Positions 46,474 to 55,333 of a stretch of 64,000 nucleotides of DNA are shown here, one piece after another (position 1 is the first letter of the stretch; each line of letters starts with the position of its first letter). The stretch lies in assembly GCF_018119395.1 (NCBI RefSeq), contig NZ_JAGPWD010000001.1, forward strand, positions 269,796 to 333,795, given 5' to 3'. Position numbers and translations under genes: made by a program. The notes beneath the pieces were generated by a model. The model saw only the letters and a list, made by a program, of their open reading frames with translations, was not told the origin of the DNA and ran no database searches. The DNA is from Massilia sp. ZL223. GTDB taxonomy: Bacteria; Pseudomonadota; Gammaproteobacteria; Burkholderiales; Burkholderiaceae_D.

Positions 46474-48156
46474 TTACGCTGCCTGCTTCTCGTCCCTCAG
46501 CGCACGCCTCAGGATCTTGCCGACGTTCGTCTTGGGCAGCTCGTCGCGGAATTCGATGTACTTCGGCTTCTTGTAGCCGGTGAGCTGCTGCTTGCAGTAG
46601 TCCATCAGCTGCTCCACGGTGAGGTTCGGGTCCTTGCGCACCACGAACACCTTCACCGCCTCGCCCGAATGCGCGTCGGGCACGCCGATCACGGCGCATT
46701 CAAGCACGCCCGGATGGGCCGCGATCACGCCTTCCAGTTCGTTCGGGTAGACGTTGAAGCCCGACACCAGGATCATGTCCTTCTTGCGGTCGACGATCTT
46801 CACGTACCCGTTGTCATCCATCATACCCACGTCGCCGGTCTTGAAGAAACCGTCCGGCGTCATGACCTTGGCCGTCTCGTCCGGCCTGTTCCAGTAGCCC
46901 GCCATCACCTGCGGACCGCGAATCGCGATCTCGCCGACCTGGCCGTGGGCCAGCTCGCGGCCTTCGTCGTCCAGGATCGCGACCTCGGTCGACGACACCG
47001 GCAGGCCGATGGTGCCGGTGAATTCCGTCACGTCGCCGCGGTTCGCGGTCGCCAGCGGCGCGGTCTCCGACAGCCCGTAGGCTTCGGTGATGCCGGTGCC
47101 GGTAATGCTGCGCCACTTGTCGTTGACGACCTGCTGCACCGCCATCCCGCCGCCGACCGAGAACTTCAGCGACGAAAAATCGAGGTTGGCGAAGTCCGCG
47201 TTGTTCACCAGCGCGTTGTACAGCGTGTTCACCGCCGGGAACATGTGGAAGCGGTACTTGGCCAGCTCCTTCACGAAACCGGGGATGTCGCGCGGGTTCG
47301 GGATCAGCACCACCAGCGCGCCGCTGCGCATGCCCCACATCGCGCAGGCCGTCAGCGCGAAGATGTGGTACAGCGGCAGCGCGCAGATGGTCACCGGCTG
47401 CTCGTCCGGCGCCAGCCCCTGCAGTCCAGGCGCGGCCCAGGCTTCGGTCTGCAGCAGGTTGGCGATCACGTTGCGGTGCGTGAGCGTGGCGCCCTTCGAC
47501 ACGCCCGTGGTCCCGCCCGTGTACTGCAGGAAGGCCACGTCGTCCGACTTCAGCTCGGGCGCCTTGAACGGCATGCGGCTGCCCTGCGCCAGCGCTTCCT
47601 TGAAGCGCACCATGTTCGGCAGCGCGAAATCCGGCACCATCTTCTTGACGCTGCGCACCACGAAGTTGACCAGCACGCCCTTCACGCCGCCCAGCATCTC
47701 GCCCATGCTCGCCACCACCACGTGGCGCAACGGGGTCTTGCCCAGCACCTGCTGCACCGTGTGGGCGAAGTTCTCCAGCACGATGATCGCTTCGCTGCCC
47801 GAATCCTTGAGCTGGTGCTCGAGCTCGCGCGCCGTGTACAGCGGGTTCACATTGACCACGGTGTAGCCGGCGCGCAGGATCGCCGCGATGGCGATCGGGT
47901 ACTGCAATACGTTCGGCATCATGATCGCCACCCGCGCGCCCGGGGCCATGCCCCGGCTTTGCAGCCAGGCCGCCAGTTTCTTCGAGTAGGCGTCCAGCTC
48001 GCGGTAGGTCATGAACTTGTCCATGCACACATACGCGTTGCGGTCAGCATAGGCGCTGAACGATTCTTCCAACAAATGCACCAGTGAACGGTATTGATCT
48101 GGATCAATCTCCGTAGGGACGCCCGGGGGATACGACTTGAGCCAAATTTTTTCCAT
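46474..48156 (-). CDS. fadD: Long-chain fatty acid-CoA ligase (first of two paralogues)
   Basis: 560 residues from MEKIWLKSYPPG, the usual FadD N-terminus. Same motifs as its neighbour: YTGGTTGVSKGA, EAYGLSETAPL, DRKKDMILVSGFNVYPNE, LPKTNVGKILRR. The two share most residues along their length, so a tandem duplication is likely. Differences cluster in the middle (about 170-215), near the acyl tunnel, which may give distinct chain-length preference. Confidence 0.94.
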   Translation of the reverse strand: MEKIWLKSYPPGVPTEIDPDQYRSLVHLLEESFSAYADRNAYVCMDKFMTYRELDAYSKKLAAWLQSRGMAPGARVAIMMPNVLQYPIAIAAILRAGYTVVNVNPLYTARELEHQLKDSGSEAIIVLENFAHTVQQVLGKTPLRHVVVASMGEMLGGVKGVLVNFVVRSVKKMVPDFALPNMVRFKEALAQGSRMPFKAPELKSDDVAFLQYTGGTTGVSKGATLTHRNVIANLLQTEAWAAPGLQGLAPDEQPVTICALPLYHIFALTACAMWGMRSGALVVLIPNPRDIPGFVKELAKYRFHMFPAVNTLYNALVNNADFANLDFSSLKFSVGGGMAVQQVVNDKWRSITGTGITEAYGLSETAPLATANRGDVTEFTGTIGLPVSSTEVAILDDEGRELAHGQVGEIAIRGPQVMAGYWNRPDETAKVMTPDGFFKTGDVGMMDDNGYVKIVDRKKDMILVSGFNVYPNELEGVIAAHPGVLECAVIGVPDAHSGEAVKVFVVRKDPNLTVEQLMDYCKQQLTGYKKPKYIEFRDELPKTNVGKILRRALRDEKQAA

Positions 48157-48329
48157 CGGATGCCTCTGCCTCGAAATAGTTATCGTTGTGGTCGAGCGCC
48201 CTGGCTGGTGAGGCAGGCGCGCGTACGCGCGCATACCTTATGCCTTTGTTATCGCCGATGATGATGCTATCGGGCAGTGCTTTGATGCGCAAGCGCTTTC
48301 GGCGCGATTGGAACGGGTCCTCTATCTCT

Positions 48330-49445
48330 CTAACGCGCGCCGACCATGCTGCGCTGCACCACGAGCGGCGCCGGGGTGACGCTCGCGCCCAGGGTCTTCA
48401 GCACCCGGTGGCGGTCCGTCTTCTCCAGCTTGGCCAGCTGGTTGACAGCCTTGTAGAAGCCGCGCCAGCTCCTCTCGCGCTGCAGCAAAGCCCGGAAAGC
48501 GGGCACGAAATCGTTGTAGGTGGCGATCGAGGCCAGGTGGGCGTTCGACAGCGGCTCCTCGAAGAACTTGTCGTAGCCCGCATAGCCGCCCCAGCTCGCC
48601 TTGAGCACCTGGTAGTCGTCCTTCAGGGCCAGGAACAGGCGCGCCTTGGCCACCCGCTTCTCGCTATCCGGGACCATGCTCTTGTAAGTACGGTCCAGTT
48701 CGCCGCGATACTTGAGCAGCAGCGCCAGGAAGTCCTTCTTGCGCGCCGCATAGCGGTCGTAGGCTTCGCGCATCATGGGATTGCCGAAGCGTTCCAGCCA
48801 GCCTTCCACGCCCGCCTCCTCCACCGCGCTGGCGAAGGATTCGTTGAACTGCGAGTCGCCCGCCACATAGGTGACCTGGTGCGCCAGCTCATGGAAGAGC
48901 ATGCGCGCCAGCTGGGCGTCCGGGTAGTTGATGAAGGTCGAGATCAAGGGGTCGCTGAACCATCCGAGCGTGGAATACGCGGCCACCCCGCCCACTTCGA
49001 CGTCGTGGCCCTTGGCGCGCAAGTCCCTGGCGAAGGCCTGGGCTTCGGCCTTGCTGTAGTAGCCGCGGTAGTTCACGCAGCCGGCCACCGGGAAGCACCA
49101 TTGCACGGGCTTGAGCGAGAGCTCGGGCGTGGCGACCACGTTCCACAGCACATAGGGACGCTTCAGGTGGGTGTAGTTGCTGTAGCTGCCATTGTCGGGC
49201 AGCTTCATTTCCTGGACCGCGTAGCGGCGGATCTGGCGCGCCGTCTCGAGGCGGTGGCGCAGCTTCACGCTGGTGCCGGGATCGGCGATCCAGTCGTCGA
49301 TGGGACGCGAGTCGGTCAGCAGTTCGAGCTGACCTTGCGCGGCCTGGGAATAGTAGGAGAGGGATGAGCAGCTTGACAACATCAGGGCCGCGCAAGCGGC
49401 GGCCATCAGGGGCCGGAAGGCCTGGGAGAATCTAGACGGTTTCAT
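48330..49445 (-). CDS. Lipoprotein aminopeptidase (PF10023-type zinc metallopeptidase)
   Basis: 371 residues. Lipoprotein signal ending LMLSSC places a lipidated Cys near residue 26. Zinc motif HELAHQ with downstream NESFASAVEEAG as in gluzincins. VQWCFPVAGCVNYRGYYSKAEA and GVAAYSTLGWFSDPLISTF are typical of this putative aminopeptidase family. Its start lies 14 bp inside the upstream molybdopterin oxidoreductase gene. Confidence 0.87.
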   Translation of the reverse strand: MKPSRFSQAFRPLMAAACAALMLSSCSSLSYYSQAAQGQLELLTDSRPIDDWIADPGTSVKLRHRLETARQIRRYAVQEMKLPDNGSYSNYTHLKRPYVLWNVVATPELSLKPVQWCFPVAGCVNYRGYYSKAEAQAFARDLRAKGHDVEVGGVAAYSTLGWFSDPLISTFINYPDAQLARMLFHELAHQVTYVAGDSQFNESFASAVEEAGVEGWLERFGNPMMREAYDRYAARKKDFLALLLKYRGELDRTYKSMVPDSEKRVAKARLFLALKDDYQVLKASWGGYAGYDKFFEEPLSNAHLASIATYNDFVPAFRALLQRERSWRGFYKAVNQLAKLEKTDRHRVLKTLGASVTPAPLVVQRSMVGAR

Positions 49446-51534
49446 CTCGCGTTGTTGATGCGGCCTTTTCGACCTGCACCAGGGTGTCGTAGAAAGTGGG
49501 CGCCCTGCCCATGTCGGTCAGACGCTGGCTGGTGACTTCATTGGCGTTCTTGCCATCGCTGGAAAGCTTCTTCCACCAGATGGACAAGCCCACCACCAGC
49601 CCTGGACGCGCCTTGTCGGTCACGCGTGCGCGGGCGACGAACGAGCCGCGGTCGTTATAGATGCGCGCCATATCCCCGTGCCCGATGCCGCGCGCGGCGG
49701 CATCCTCAGGGTGGATATCGAGGTGCGGCTCGCCCTCGGTAGCGCGCAGGCTCTGCACATTGACAAACGTTGAGTTGAGGAAGTTCCTCGCCGGTGGAGA
49801 GATCATCGCCAACGGATATTTCTCGGCAAGCTTCGGGTTGGAAGCGGCCGATTCATACGGAGCAATATAGGTCGGGAGCGGATCGAGTCCGTCCTTCGCC
49901 ATGGTGCTCGAATAAAACTCGCACTTGCCTGACGGGGTCGGGAAGCCGCCTTCGGCGAACGGGGCGGCCGGCATGTTCAGTTTTTCCCAGCCCTTGCGCT
50001 TGAGCGATTCCCAGTCGAAGTGGATCGCGCGCACGTCCTTCTTGTTGAAGGCCTGGGCAGCGAGCTCGTCGTCGCTCTCCTTGAAGCAGGGATCGTCGAA
50101 GCCCATGCGCGCCGCCAGCAGGCGGAAGAATTCGGTGTTCGGCTTGGCCTCGCCCACCGGCGCCACGGCCGCGTTGTTGGCCATCATGTACAGGTGGCCA
50201 TAGGCCAGGTGCGCATCGACGTGCTCGAGCTGGGTGGTGGCCGGCAGCAGGATGTCGGCGTAATCGGCGCTGTCGGTGCGGAAGTGTTCCAGCACCACCG
50301 TGAACAGGTCTTCGCGCTCGAAGCCCTGCTGCACCTTGGACGAATCCGGCGCGATCGCCAGCGGGTTGGCGTTGTAGACGATCACGGCTTCGATTTTGGG
50401 GCCGAACTCGGGCGAGGCCTGCTTGAGCAGGTCGTCGCCGATGGTGGTCATGTTGATCGTGCGCGGCATGCGGCCGTTCAGCAGGTCCGGGCGCTGGAGC
50501 GCCGCGCGGTCCGCCGGGAAGGTGCCCGAGGTCGACAGCTGGACGCCGCCGGCCGGATGGCGCCAGGCGCCCACCAGGGCCGGCAGGCAGGCGATGTTAC
50601 GCACCGACATGCCGCCGCCGCGCACGCGCTGCAGGCCGTAGTTCATGCGGATCGCGGCCGCTTCGCCGCGCTTCGCGGTCTGGCCGTAGATGCGCGCCAG
50701 CTCCAGCACCTCTTCGACCGAGATGCCGCAGGTCTCGGCGGTGCGTTCCGGCGTCCATTCCGCGGCGCGCGCCTCGAGTTCCTCGAAGCCGAGGGTGTAG
50801 TTGGCGATGTAGTCGTGGTCGAGCAGGTCTTCCTTGATCAGCACGTGCATCATGCCCAGCGCCAGCGCGGCGTCGGTGCCCGGCAGCAGCGCGATGTGCT
50901 GGTGGCATTTCTCGGCCGTCAGCGAGCGGTAGGGGTCGATGGCGATCAGGGTCGCGCCGCGGCGCTTGGCTTCCTGGGCGCGCATCCAGAAGTGCAGGTT
51001 CGAGGCGATCGGGTTGCCGCCCCAGATCAGGATCAGTTTCGCGTTCTGGAATTCCTCGATGTCGGTGCCCATCGAGCCGCCGATGCTGTACTTGTAGCCG
51101 GTGGCGCCGGCCGTGGCGCAGATGGTGCGGTCGAGCAGCGAGGCGCCCAGCTTGTTGAAGAAGCGCAGCGACATCGAATCGCCCTGCACCAGGCCCATGG
51201 TGCCGGCATAGCTGTAGGGCAGGATGGCTTGCGGGTCGCGCGCGGCGATGTCCTTCAGGCGCGTGGCGATCTCGTCCATCGCCTGGTCCCAGCTGATGCG
51301 TTCGAACTTGCCCTCGCCCTTGCGGCCCACGCGGCGCATCGGATACAGCAGGCGGTCGGCGTGGTAGGTGCGGTCGACGTAGCGCGACACCTTGGTGCAC
51401 AACACCCCGGCCGTGGTCGGATGCTCCGGATCGCCGCGCACCTCGGTCGCGACGCCGTCTTCGACGGTGACGAGCAGCGCGCAGGTATCGGGGCAATCGT
51501 GGGGGCAGGTCGCACGGACTTGGGTGGTGGTCAT
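49432..51534 (-). CDS. Molybdopterin-dependent oxidoreductase (DMSO reductase superfamily)
   Basis: 700 residues. N-terminal 4Fe-4S site CPHDCPDTCALLV ... GVLCTK, molybdopterin-binding LILIWGGNPIASNLHFW and AIDPYRSLTAEKC, and the C-terminal guanine-nucleotide domain with LDIHPEDAAARGIGHGDMARIYNDRGS. No signal peptide, so cytosolic. The subfamily is often annotated formate dehydrogenase- or nitrate reductase-like; no electron-transfer subunit is adjacent and the substrate is unknown. Confidence 0.9.
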   Translation of the reverse strand: MTTTQVRATCPHDCPDTCALLVTVEDGVATEVRGDPEHPTTAGVLCTKVSRYVDRTYHADRLLYPMRRVGRKGEGKFERISWDQAMDEIATRLKDIAARDPQAILPYSYAGTMGLVQGDSMSLRFFNKLGASLLDRTICATAGATGYKYSIGGSMGTDIEEFQNAKLILIWGGNPIASNLHFWMRAQEAKRRGATLIAIDPYRSLTAEKCHQHIALLPGTDAALALGMMHVLIKEDLLDHDYIANYTLGFEELEARAAEWTPERTAETCGISVEEVLELARIYGQTAKRGEAAAIRMNYGLQRVRGGGMSVRNIACLPALVGAWRHPAGGVQLSTSGTFPADRAALQRPDLLNGRMPRTINMTTIGDDLLKQASPEFGPKIEAVIVYNANPLAIAPDSSKVQQGFEREDLFTVVLEHFRTDSADYADILLPATTQLEHVDAHLAYGHLYMMANNAAVAPVGEAKPNTEFFRLLAARMGFDDPCFKESDDELAAQAFNKKDVRAIHFDWESLKRKGWEKLNMPAAPFAEGGFPTPSGKCEFYSSTMAKDGLDPLPTYIAPYESAASNPKLAEKYPLAMISPPARNFLNSTFVNVQSLRATEGEPHLDIHPEDAAARGIGHGDMARIYNDRGSFVARARVTDKARPGLVVGLSIWWKKLSSDGKNANEVTSQRLTDMGRAPTFYDTLVQVEKAASTTRDETV

Positions 51535-51726
51535 GTTCTTGTGATTTAGAAAACTGCGTATTAAAAACTGCTACGGACGGCGGGAAAACTGCGGGAAACC
51601 AATACTTTAAACGATTCCGGAGGCCTCTGTACCCTCCTCTATCAAGACTGTTTGAGGCAGGCTACAATAGTTCAAATCATGCAATGCAAACAAGACAAGC
51701 AGCATGACAAGACCAGGAGATCCCGA

Positions 51727-52923
51727 ATGAAATTAGTGGAACCCATCCTTGCTTTCCAGACCGAGTTGCAGGCTATCCGCCGCGACCTGCACGCCCACCC
51801 GGAGCTGTGCTATGAAGAGGTGCGCACCGCCGACATGGTGGCCGAGCGCCTGACGGCCTGGGGCATTCCCATCGTGCGCGGGCTGGGGCTGACCGGCGTG
51901 GTCGGCATCATCAAGAACGGCACCTCGAACCGCGCCATCGGCCTGCGCGCCGACATGGATGCGCTGCCGATGCAGGAGCTGAACGGCTTCGCGCACGCCT
52001 CGACCAATCCGGGCAAGATGCACGCCTGCGGCCACGACGGCCACACCGCCATGCTGCTGGGCGCGGCCCACTACCTGGCGACCCACCGCAACTTCGATGG
52101 CACCGTGTACGTGATCTTCCAGCCGGCCGAGGAAGGCGGCGGCGGCGCCAGGCGCATGATGGACGACGGCCTGTTCGAGCAGTTCCCGATGGAAGCCGTG
52201 TACGGCATGCACAACTGGCCGGGCCTGGCCGAAGGCAGCTTCGGCGTGGTGGCCGGTCCGATGATGGCATCGAGTAACGAATTCCGCGTGGTGGTGCGCG
52301 GCAAGGGCGCACACGCGGCCCAGCCGCATCGCGCAATCGACCCGGTGATGGTGGCGGTGCAGATCGCCCAGAGCTGGCAGACGATCATCTCGCGCGAAAA
52401 GAACCCGCTGGAGACGGCGGTGCTGTCGATTACGCAAATCCATGCGGGCAGCGCCACCAATGTCATTCCGGACGAGGCCGAGCTGATCGGCACCGTGCGT
52501 ACGTTCTCGACAGGCGTGCTCGACCTGATCGAACGGCGCATGAACGAGATCGCGGGCGGCGTGGCCGGGGGCTTCAATGCCAGCGTCGACTTCAGCTTCA
52601 AGCGTAACTATCCGCCGCTGGTGAACCATGCCGAGCAGACCGCGTTCGCGATCGAGGCCATGCGCGCGGTGGTGGGCCATGAGCGGGTCGACACCAATGT
52701 CGAGCCGACCATGGGAGCGGAGGACTTCGCCTTCATGCTGCAGGAAAAGCCGGGCTGCTATGTCTTCATCGGCAACGGCGAAGGCGAGCACCGCACGGGC
52801 GGACACGGGCTGGGGCCCTGCCAGCTGCACAACGGCAGCTACGACTTCAACGACAACCTGCTGCCGATCGGCGCCAGCTACTGGGTGCGGCTGGTGGAGA
52901 TGAGCCTGCCGGCCTCAGCTTAA
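51727..52923 (+). CDS. M20-family amidohydrolase (hippurate hydrolase/N-acyl amino acid amidohydrolase type)
   Basis: 398 residues from the ATG preceded by AGGAG. Metal ligands and motifs: DLHAHPELCYEE, GLRADMDALPMQE, HACGHDGHTAMLLGAA (catalytic Cys/His region), FQPAEEGGGGARRM, HNWPG and MGAEDFAFML. Cleaves N-acyl or N-aroyl amino acids. Divergent from the molybdopterin enzyme; its 3' end overlaps the convergent dehydrogenase gene by 9 bp. Confidence 0.92.
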   Translation: MKLVEPILAFQTELQAIRRDLHAHPELCYEEVRTADMVAERLTAWGIPIVRGLGLTGVVGIIKNGTSNRAIGLRADMDALPMQELNGFAHASTNPGKMHACGHDGHTAMLLGAAHYLATHRNFDGTVYVIFQPAEEGGGGARRMMDDGLFEQFPMEAVYGMHNWPGLAEGSFGVVAGPMMASSNEFRVVVRGKGAHAAQPHRAIDPVMVAVQIAQSWQTIISREKNPLETAVLSITQIHAGSATNVIPDEAELIGTVRTFSTGVLDLIERRMNEIAGGVAGGFNASVDFSFKRNYPPLVNHAEQTAFAIEAMRAVVGHERVDTNVEPTMGAEDFAFMLQEKPGCYVFIGNGEGEHRTGGHGLGPCQLHNGSYDFNDNLLPIGASYWVRLVEMSLPASA

Positions 52924-53814
52924 GCGGTCGGGCGCATCGCCCAGGCGCTGGCCCGGGTTCATGCGTTCCAGCGCGATCAGTGCGGCCGCATGGTCGGCCT
53001 GGGGCAGCTCGCCCGCGATCGTCTCGTACTGCCGCGTCACCAGCTCGGTGACCGGCAGCGCCAGCCCTGCCGCGCCCGCGGCGGCCAGCACATTGTGCAA
53101 GTCTTTCAGCTGGCTCTTCACCTGCCCGCCCGCAACAAAATTACGCTCGAGCATGCGCTGGCCATGCACTTCCAGGATGCGGCTGCCCGCGAAGCCGCCG
53201 CGGATCGCTTCGCGCACCTCGACCGGATCGGCGCCGGCGGCCTGCGCCAGCAGCAGCGCCTCGGCCACCACGTTCAGGGTCGCGCCGACGATCAGCTGGT
53301 TGCACAGCTTGGCCACTTGCCCGCTGCCCGCCGGGCCTACCAGGCGCGGCGTACCCATCGCGCGCAGCAGCGGCGCGGCCTCGTCGAAGTCCGCCTGGCT
53401 TCCGCCGGCCATGATGGCCAGCTGGCCGTTTTGCGCGCCGCCCACGCCGCCGGAAACCGGCGCGTCGAGGAAGCGGCAGCCCCGCGCCGCCAGGATCGCG
53501 TGGAAGTCCAGCGCCTCGTCCTGGCGGGTCGAGCTCATGTCGATCCACAGGCTGCCCGGCGCCAGGGCAGGCAGCGCCGCCGCCATCACTTCCCTGACGA
53601 TGGGCCCCGCCTCCAGCATCGAGATCACGATGCGCGCGCCCGCAACGGCGTCGGGCAGCTTCGCGTGCGGCTCGGCGCCTTCCGCGCGCAAGGCCTCGGC
53701 CTTGGCGAATGTGCGGTTCCAGGCGCGCACCGGGTGGCCGGCCCGCGCCAGCCGCGCCGCCATCGGCCCGCCCATCAGGCCGATGCCCAGGAAAGCGATG
53801 ACGGGGCGGTCCAT
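52915..53814 (-). CDS. 3-hydroxyisobutyrate dehydrogenase-family NAD(P)-dependent oxidoreductase
   Basis: 299 residues, beta-hydroxyacid dehydrogenase family. FLGIGLMGGPMAARLARAGH (nucleotide binding), FLDAPVSGGVGGAQNGQLAIMAGG (substrate loop), GSGQVAKLCNQLIVG with the catalytic lysine. Reduces or oxidises 3-hydroxyisobutyrate, tartronate semialdehyde or similar; which one cannot be told. Start overlaps the SUFU gene stop (ATGA), so they are coupled. Confidence 0.9.
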   Translation of the reverse strand: MDRPVIAFLGIGLMGGPMAARLARAGHPVRAWNRTFAKAEALRAEGAEPHAKLPDAVAGARIVISMLEAGPIVREVMAAALPALAPGSLWIDMSSTRQDEALDFHAILAARGCRFLDAPVSGGVGGAQNGQLAIMAGGSQADFDEAAPLLRAMGTPRLVGPAGSGQVAKLCNQLIVGATLNVVAEALLLAQAAGADPVEVREAIRGGFAGSRILEVHGQRMLERNFVAGGQVKSQLKDLHNVLAAAGAAGLALPVTELVTRQYETIAGELPQADHAAALIALERMNPGQRLGDAPDRLS

Positions 53815-54515
53815 CAGAACAGTCCCAGGAATTTCTTCTTGACCGTGTTGACCCGGTCCGGCACGACCACGTCGGTGACGTTCTTGTCGTTGAACTTGTC
53901 GAGCAGCTCGGCGAAGCCGCGGCGGCGCACCAGGTCCAACTCTTCGCGGTAGAGCGGCACCACGCAATGGAAATACACGTCCTTGCCGTCCACGTTCACG
54001 AAATGGAAGGGCTCGGGCGCCGACACCGGCGGCAGCAGGATCGCGCCTTCGAACTTGACGCCGGCCGTGTAGGGCTTGGCCGGGCTGCCGTTCGGCACCG
54101 TGTGGCCGAGGCCGATCCAGGTCGCGTGCTGGTGCGGATAATGGACCAGGTGGCGCATCAGGGCCACCGGCCAGTACCAGCGCTCGTCCTTGACCGATTC
54201 CTCGTCCAGCTTCCAGTCGGGCGGCAGCGACATCATCAGCTCGCCGTAGGGCGGCGCGCCTTCCGGGGTGGTCATCGGGCGCTGGCTCATACCGGAGCTC
54301 ACCAGGCGCAGGAAGGGATAGGCGGGACCGGCCGGAATCACGTGGATGTCGACCTGCACCGGATCGGCCACGGTGTCGTGGAAGACCATGGCGGGCGCGC
54401 CGAGGTGGGCAGCGATGTGCTCGGCAATGGGGTCGTGAGGCAGCACGGCGGCTTGCGTCTGGCGCTCCATGGGGGCGGCGAGCGGGTACAGGGGGGTGGT
54501 GCTGGGTTCGGCCAT
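53814..54515 (-). CDS. Suppressor-of-fused (SUFU) domain protein
   Basis: 233 residues; VDIHVIPAGPAYPFLRLVSSGMSQRPMTTPEGAPPYGELMMSLPPDWKL and YWPVALMRHLVHYPHQHATWIGLGHTV are the bacterial SUFU domain. Bacterial members are of unknown function, sometimes in immunity-like contexts; no toxin is near. Translationally coupled to the dehydrogenase. Confidence 0.88.
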   Translation of the reverse strand: MAEPSTTPLYPLAAPMERQTQAAVLPHDPIAEHIAAHLGAPAMVFHDTVADPVQVDIHVIPAGPAYPFLRLVSSGMSQRPMTTPEGAPPYGELMMSLPPDWKLDEESVKDERWYWPVALMRHLVHYPHQHATWIGLGHTVPNGSPAKPYTAGVKFEGAILLPPVSAPEPFHFVNVDGKDVYFHCVVPLYREELDLVRRRGFAELLDKFNDKNVTDVVVPDRVNTVKKKFLGLF

Positions 54516-54665
54516 GTCGGACTCGGTTCAATGTGGTCGGCGGGCGCCTATGATACCCGCGCCGCCTAAGTTTGCGGGCTGTCAGCACGGGTTTGTTCAC
54601 ACTAGTACAATACCGCATCCCTGACTTATATTTAACAGTTCAGGCACCTATTTCGAAGGCATAAC

Positions 54666-55220
54666 ATGAAGATGATGAAAAATAGCGCCGTGGCGCTGGC
54701 GTTCGTCAGCACCGCCCTGTTCGCCCAGGCCGGCCACGCCGCCGACGGCTGGATCGATTCCGCCTCGGTCGAAGTCGGCAGCAAGTCGGAGCAGAAGATG
54801 GTCCGCTTCGCCCTGCAGTCGGACTGGAGCCGGCGCTGGTTCGCCTCCAACGGCCGCCACCTGTCGGGCTACTGGGACGCCAACCTGGCGCTCTGGCGCC
54901 TGGAGGCCTACCGCAACGTGCCGGGCCAGAAGAAAAACATCGCCGTGGCCGGCTTCACCCCGGTGTTCCGCTACCAGGCCGACGACAAGCTGGGCTGGTA
55001 TGCCGAGGCCGGCATCGGCGTGAGCCTGCTGTCGGACCTGTACAAGAACGAGGACAAGGAACTCTCGACCGCCTTCCAGTTCGCCGACCATCTGGGCGTG
55101 GGCTACACCACCGCCAAGTGGGACCTGGGCCTGCGCTTCCAGCACTACTCGAACGGCAGCATCAAGAGCCCGAACGCCGGCGCCAACTGGCTGGTCGCGC
55201 GCGCGGCCTGGCGCTTCTAA
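54666..55220 (+). CDS. pagL: Lipid A 3-O-deacylase PagL
   Basis: 184 residues. Signal peptide ending GHAAD (about residue 25), eight-stranded barrel pattern, catalytic His and Ser in FQHYSNGS, C-terminal Phe as in outer-membrane proteins. Removes the 3-O acyl chain of lipid A at the outer membrane. It begins a group of lipid A/envelope genes (PAP2, EptA, two-component system) within 7 kb. Confidence 0.92.
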   Translation: MKMMKNSAVALAFVSTALFAQAGHAADGWIDSASVEVGSKSEQKMVRFALQSDWSRRWFASNGRHLSGYWDANLALWRLEAYRNVPGQKKNIAVAGFTPVFRYQADDKLGWYAEAGIGVSLLSDLYKNEDKELSTAFQFADHLGVGYTTAKWDLGLRFQHYSNGSIKSPNAGANWLVARAAWRF

Positions 55221-55333
55221 GACTGTGCACGCACCGGGCTCGCTGGCGCGGGCCCGGTGCGCGGACTTACTTCGATTTGTGACACAATCGGCCGGAGCGC
55301 CCGCCGCGGCGTGCATCCCTGCCCGAGGCCCGA

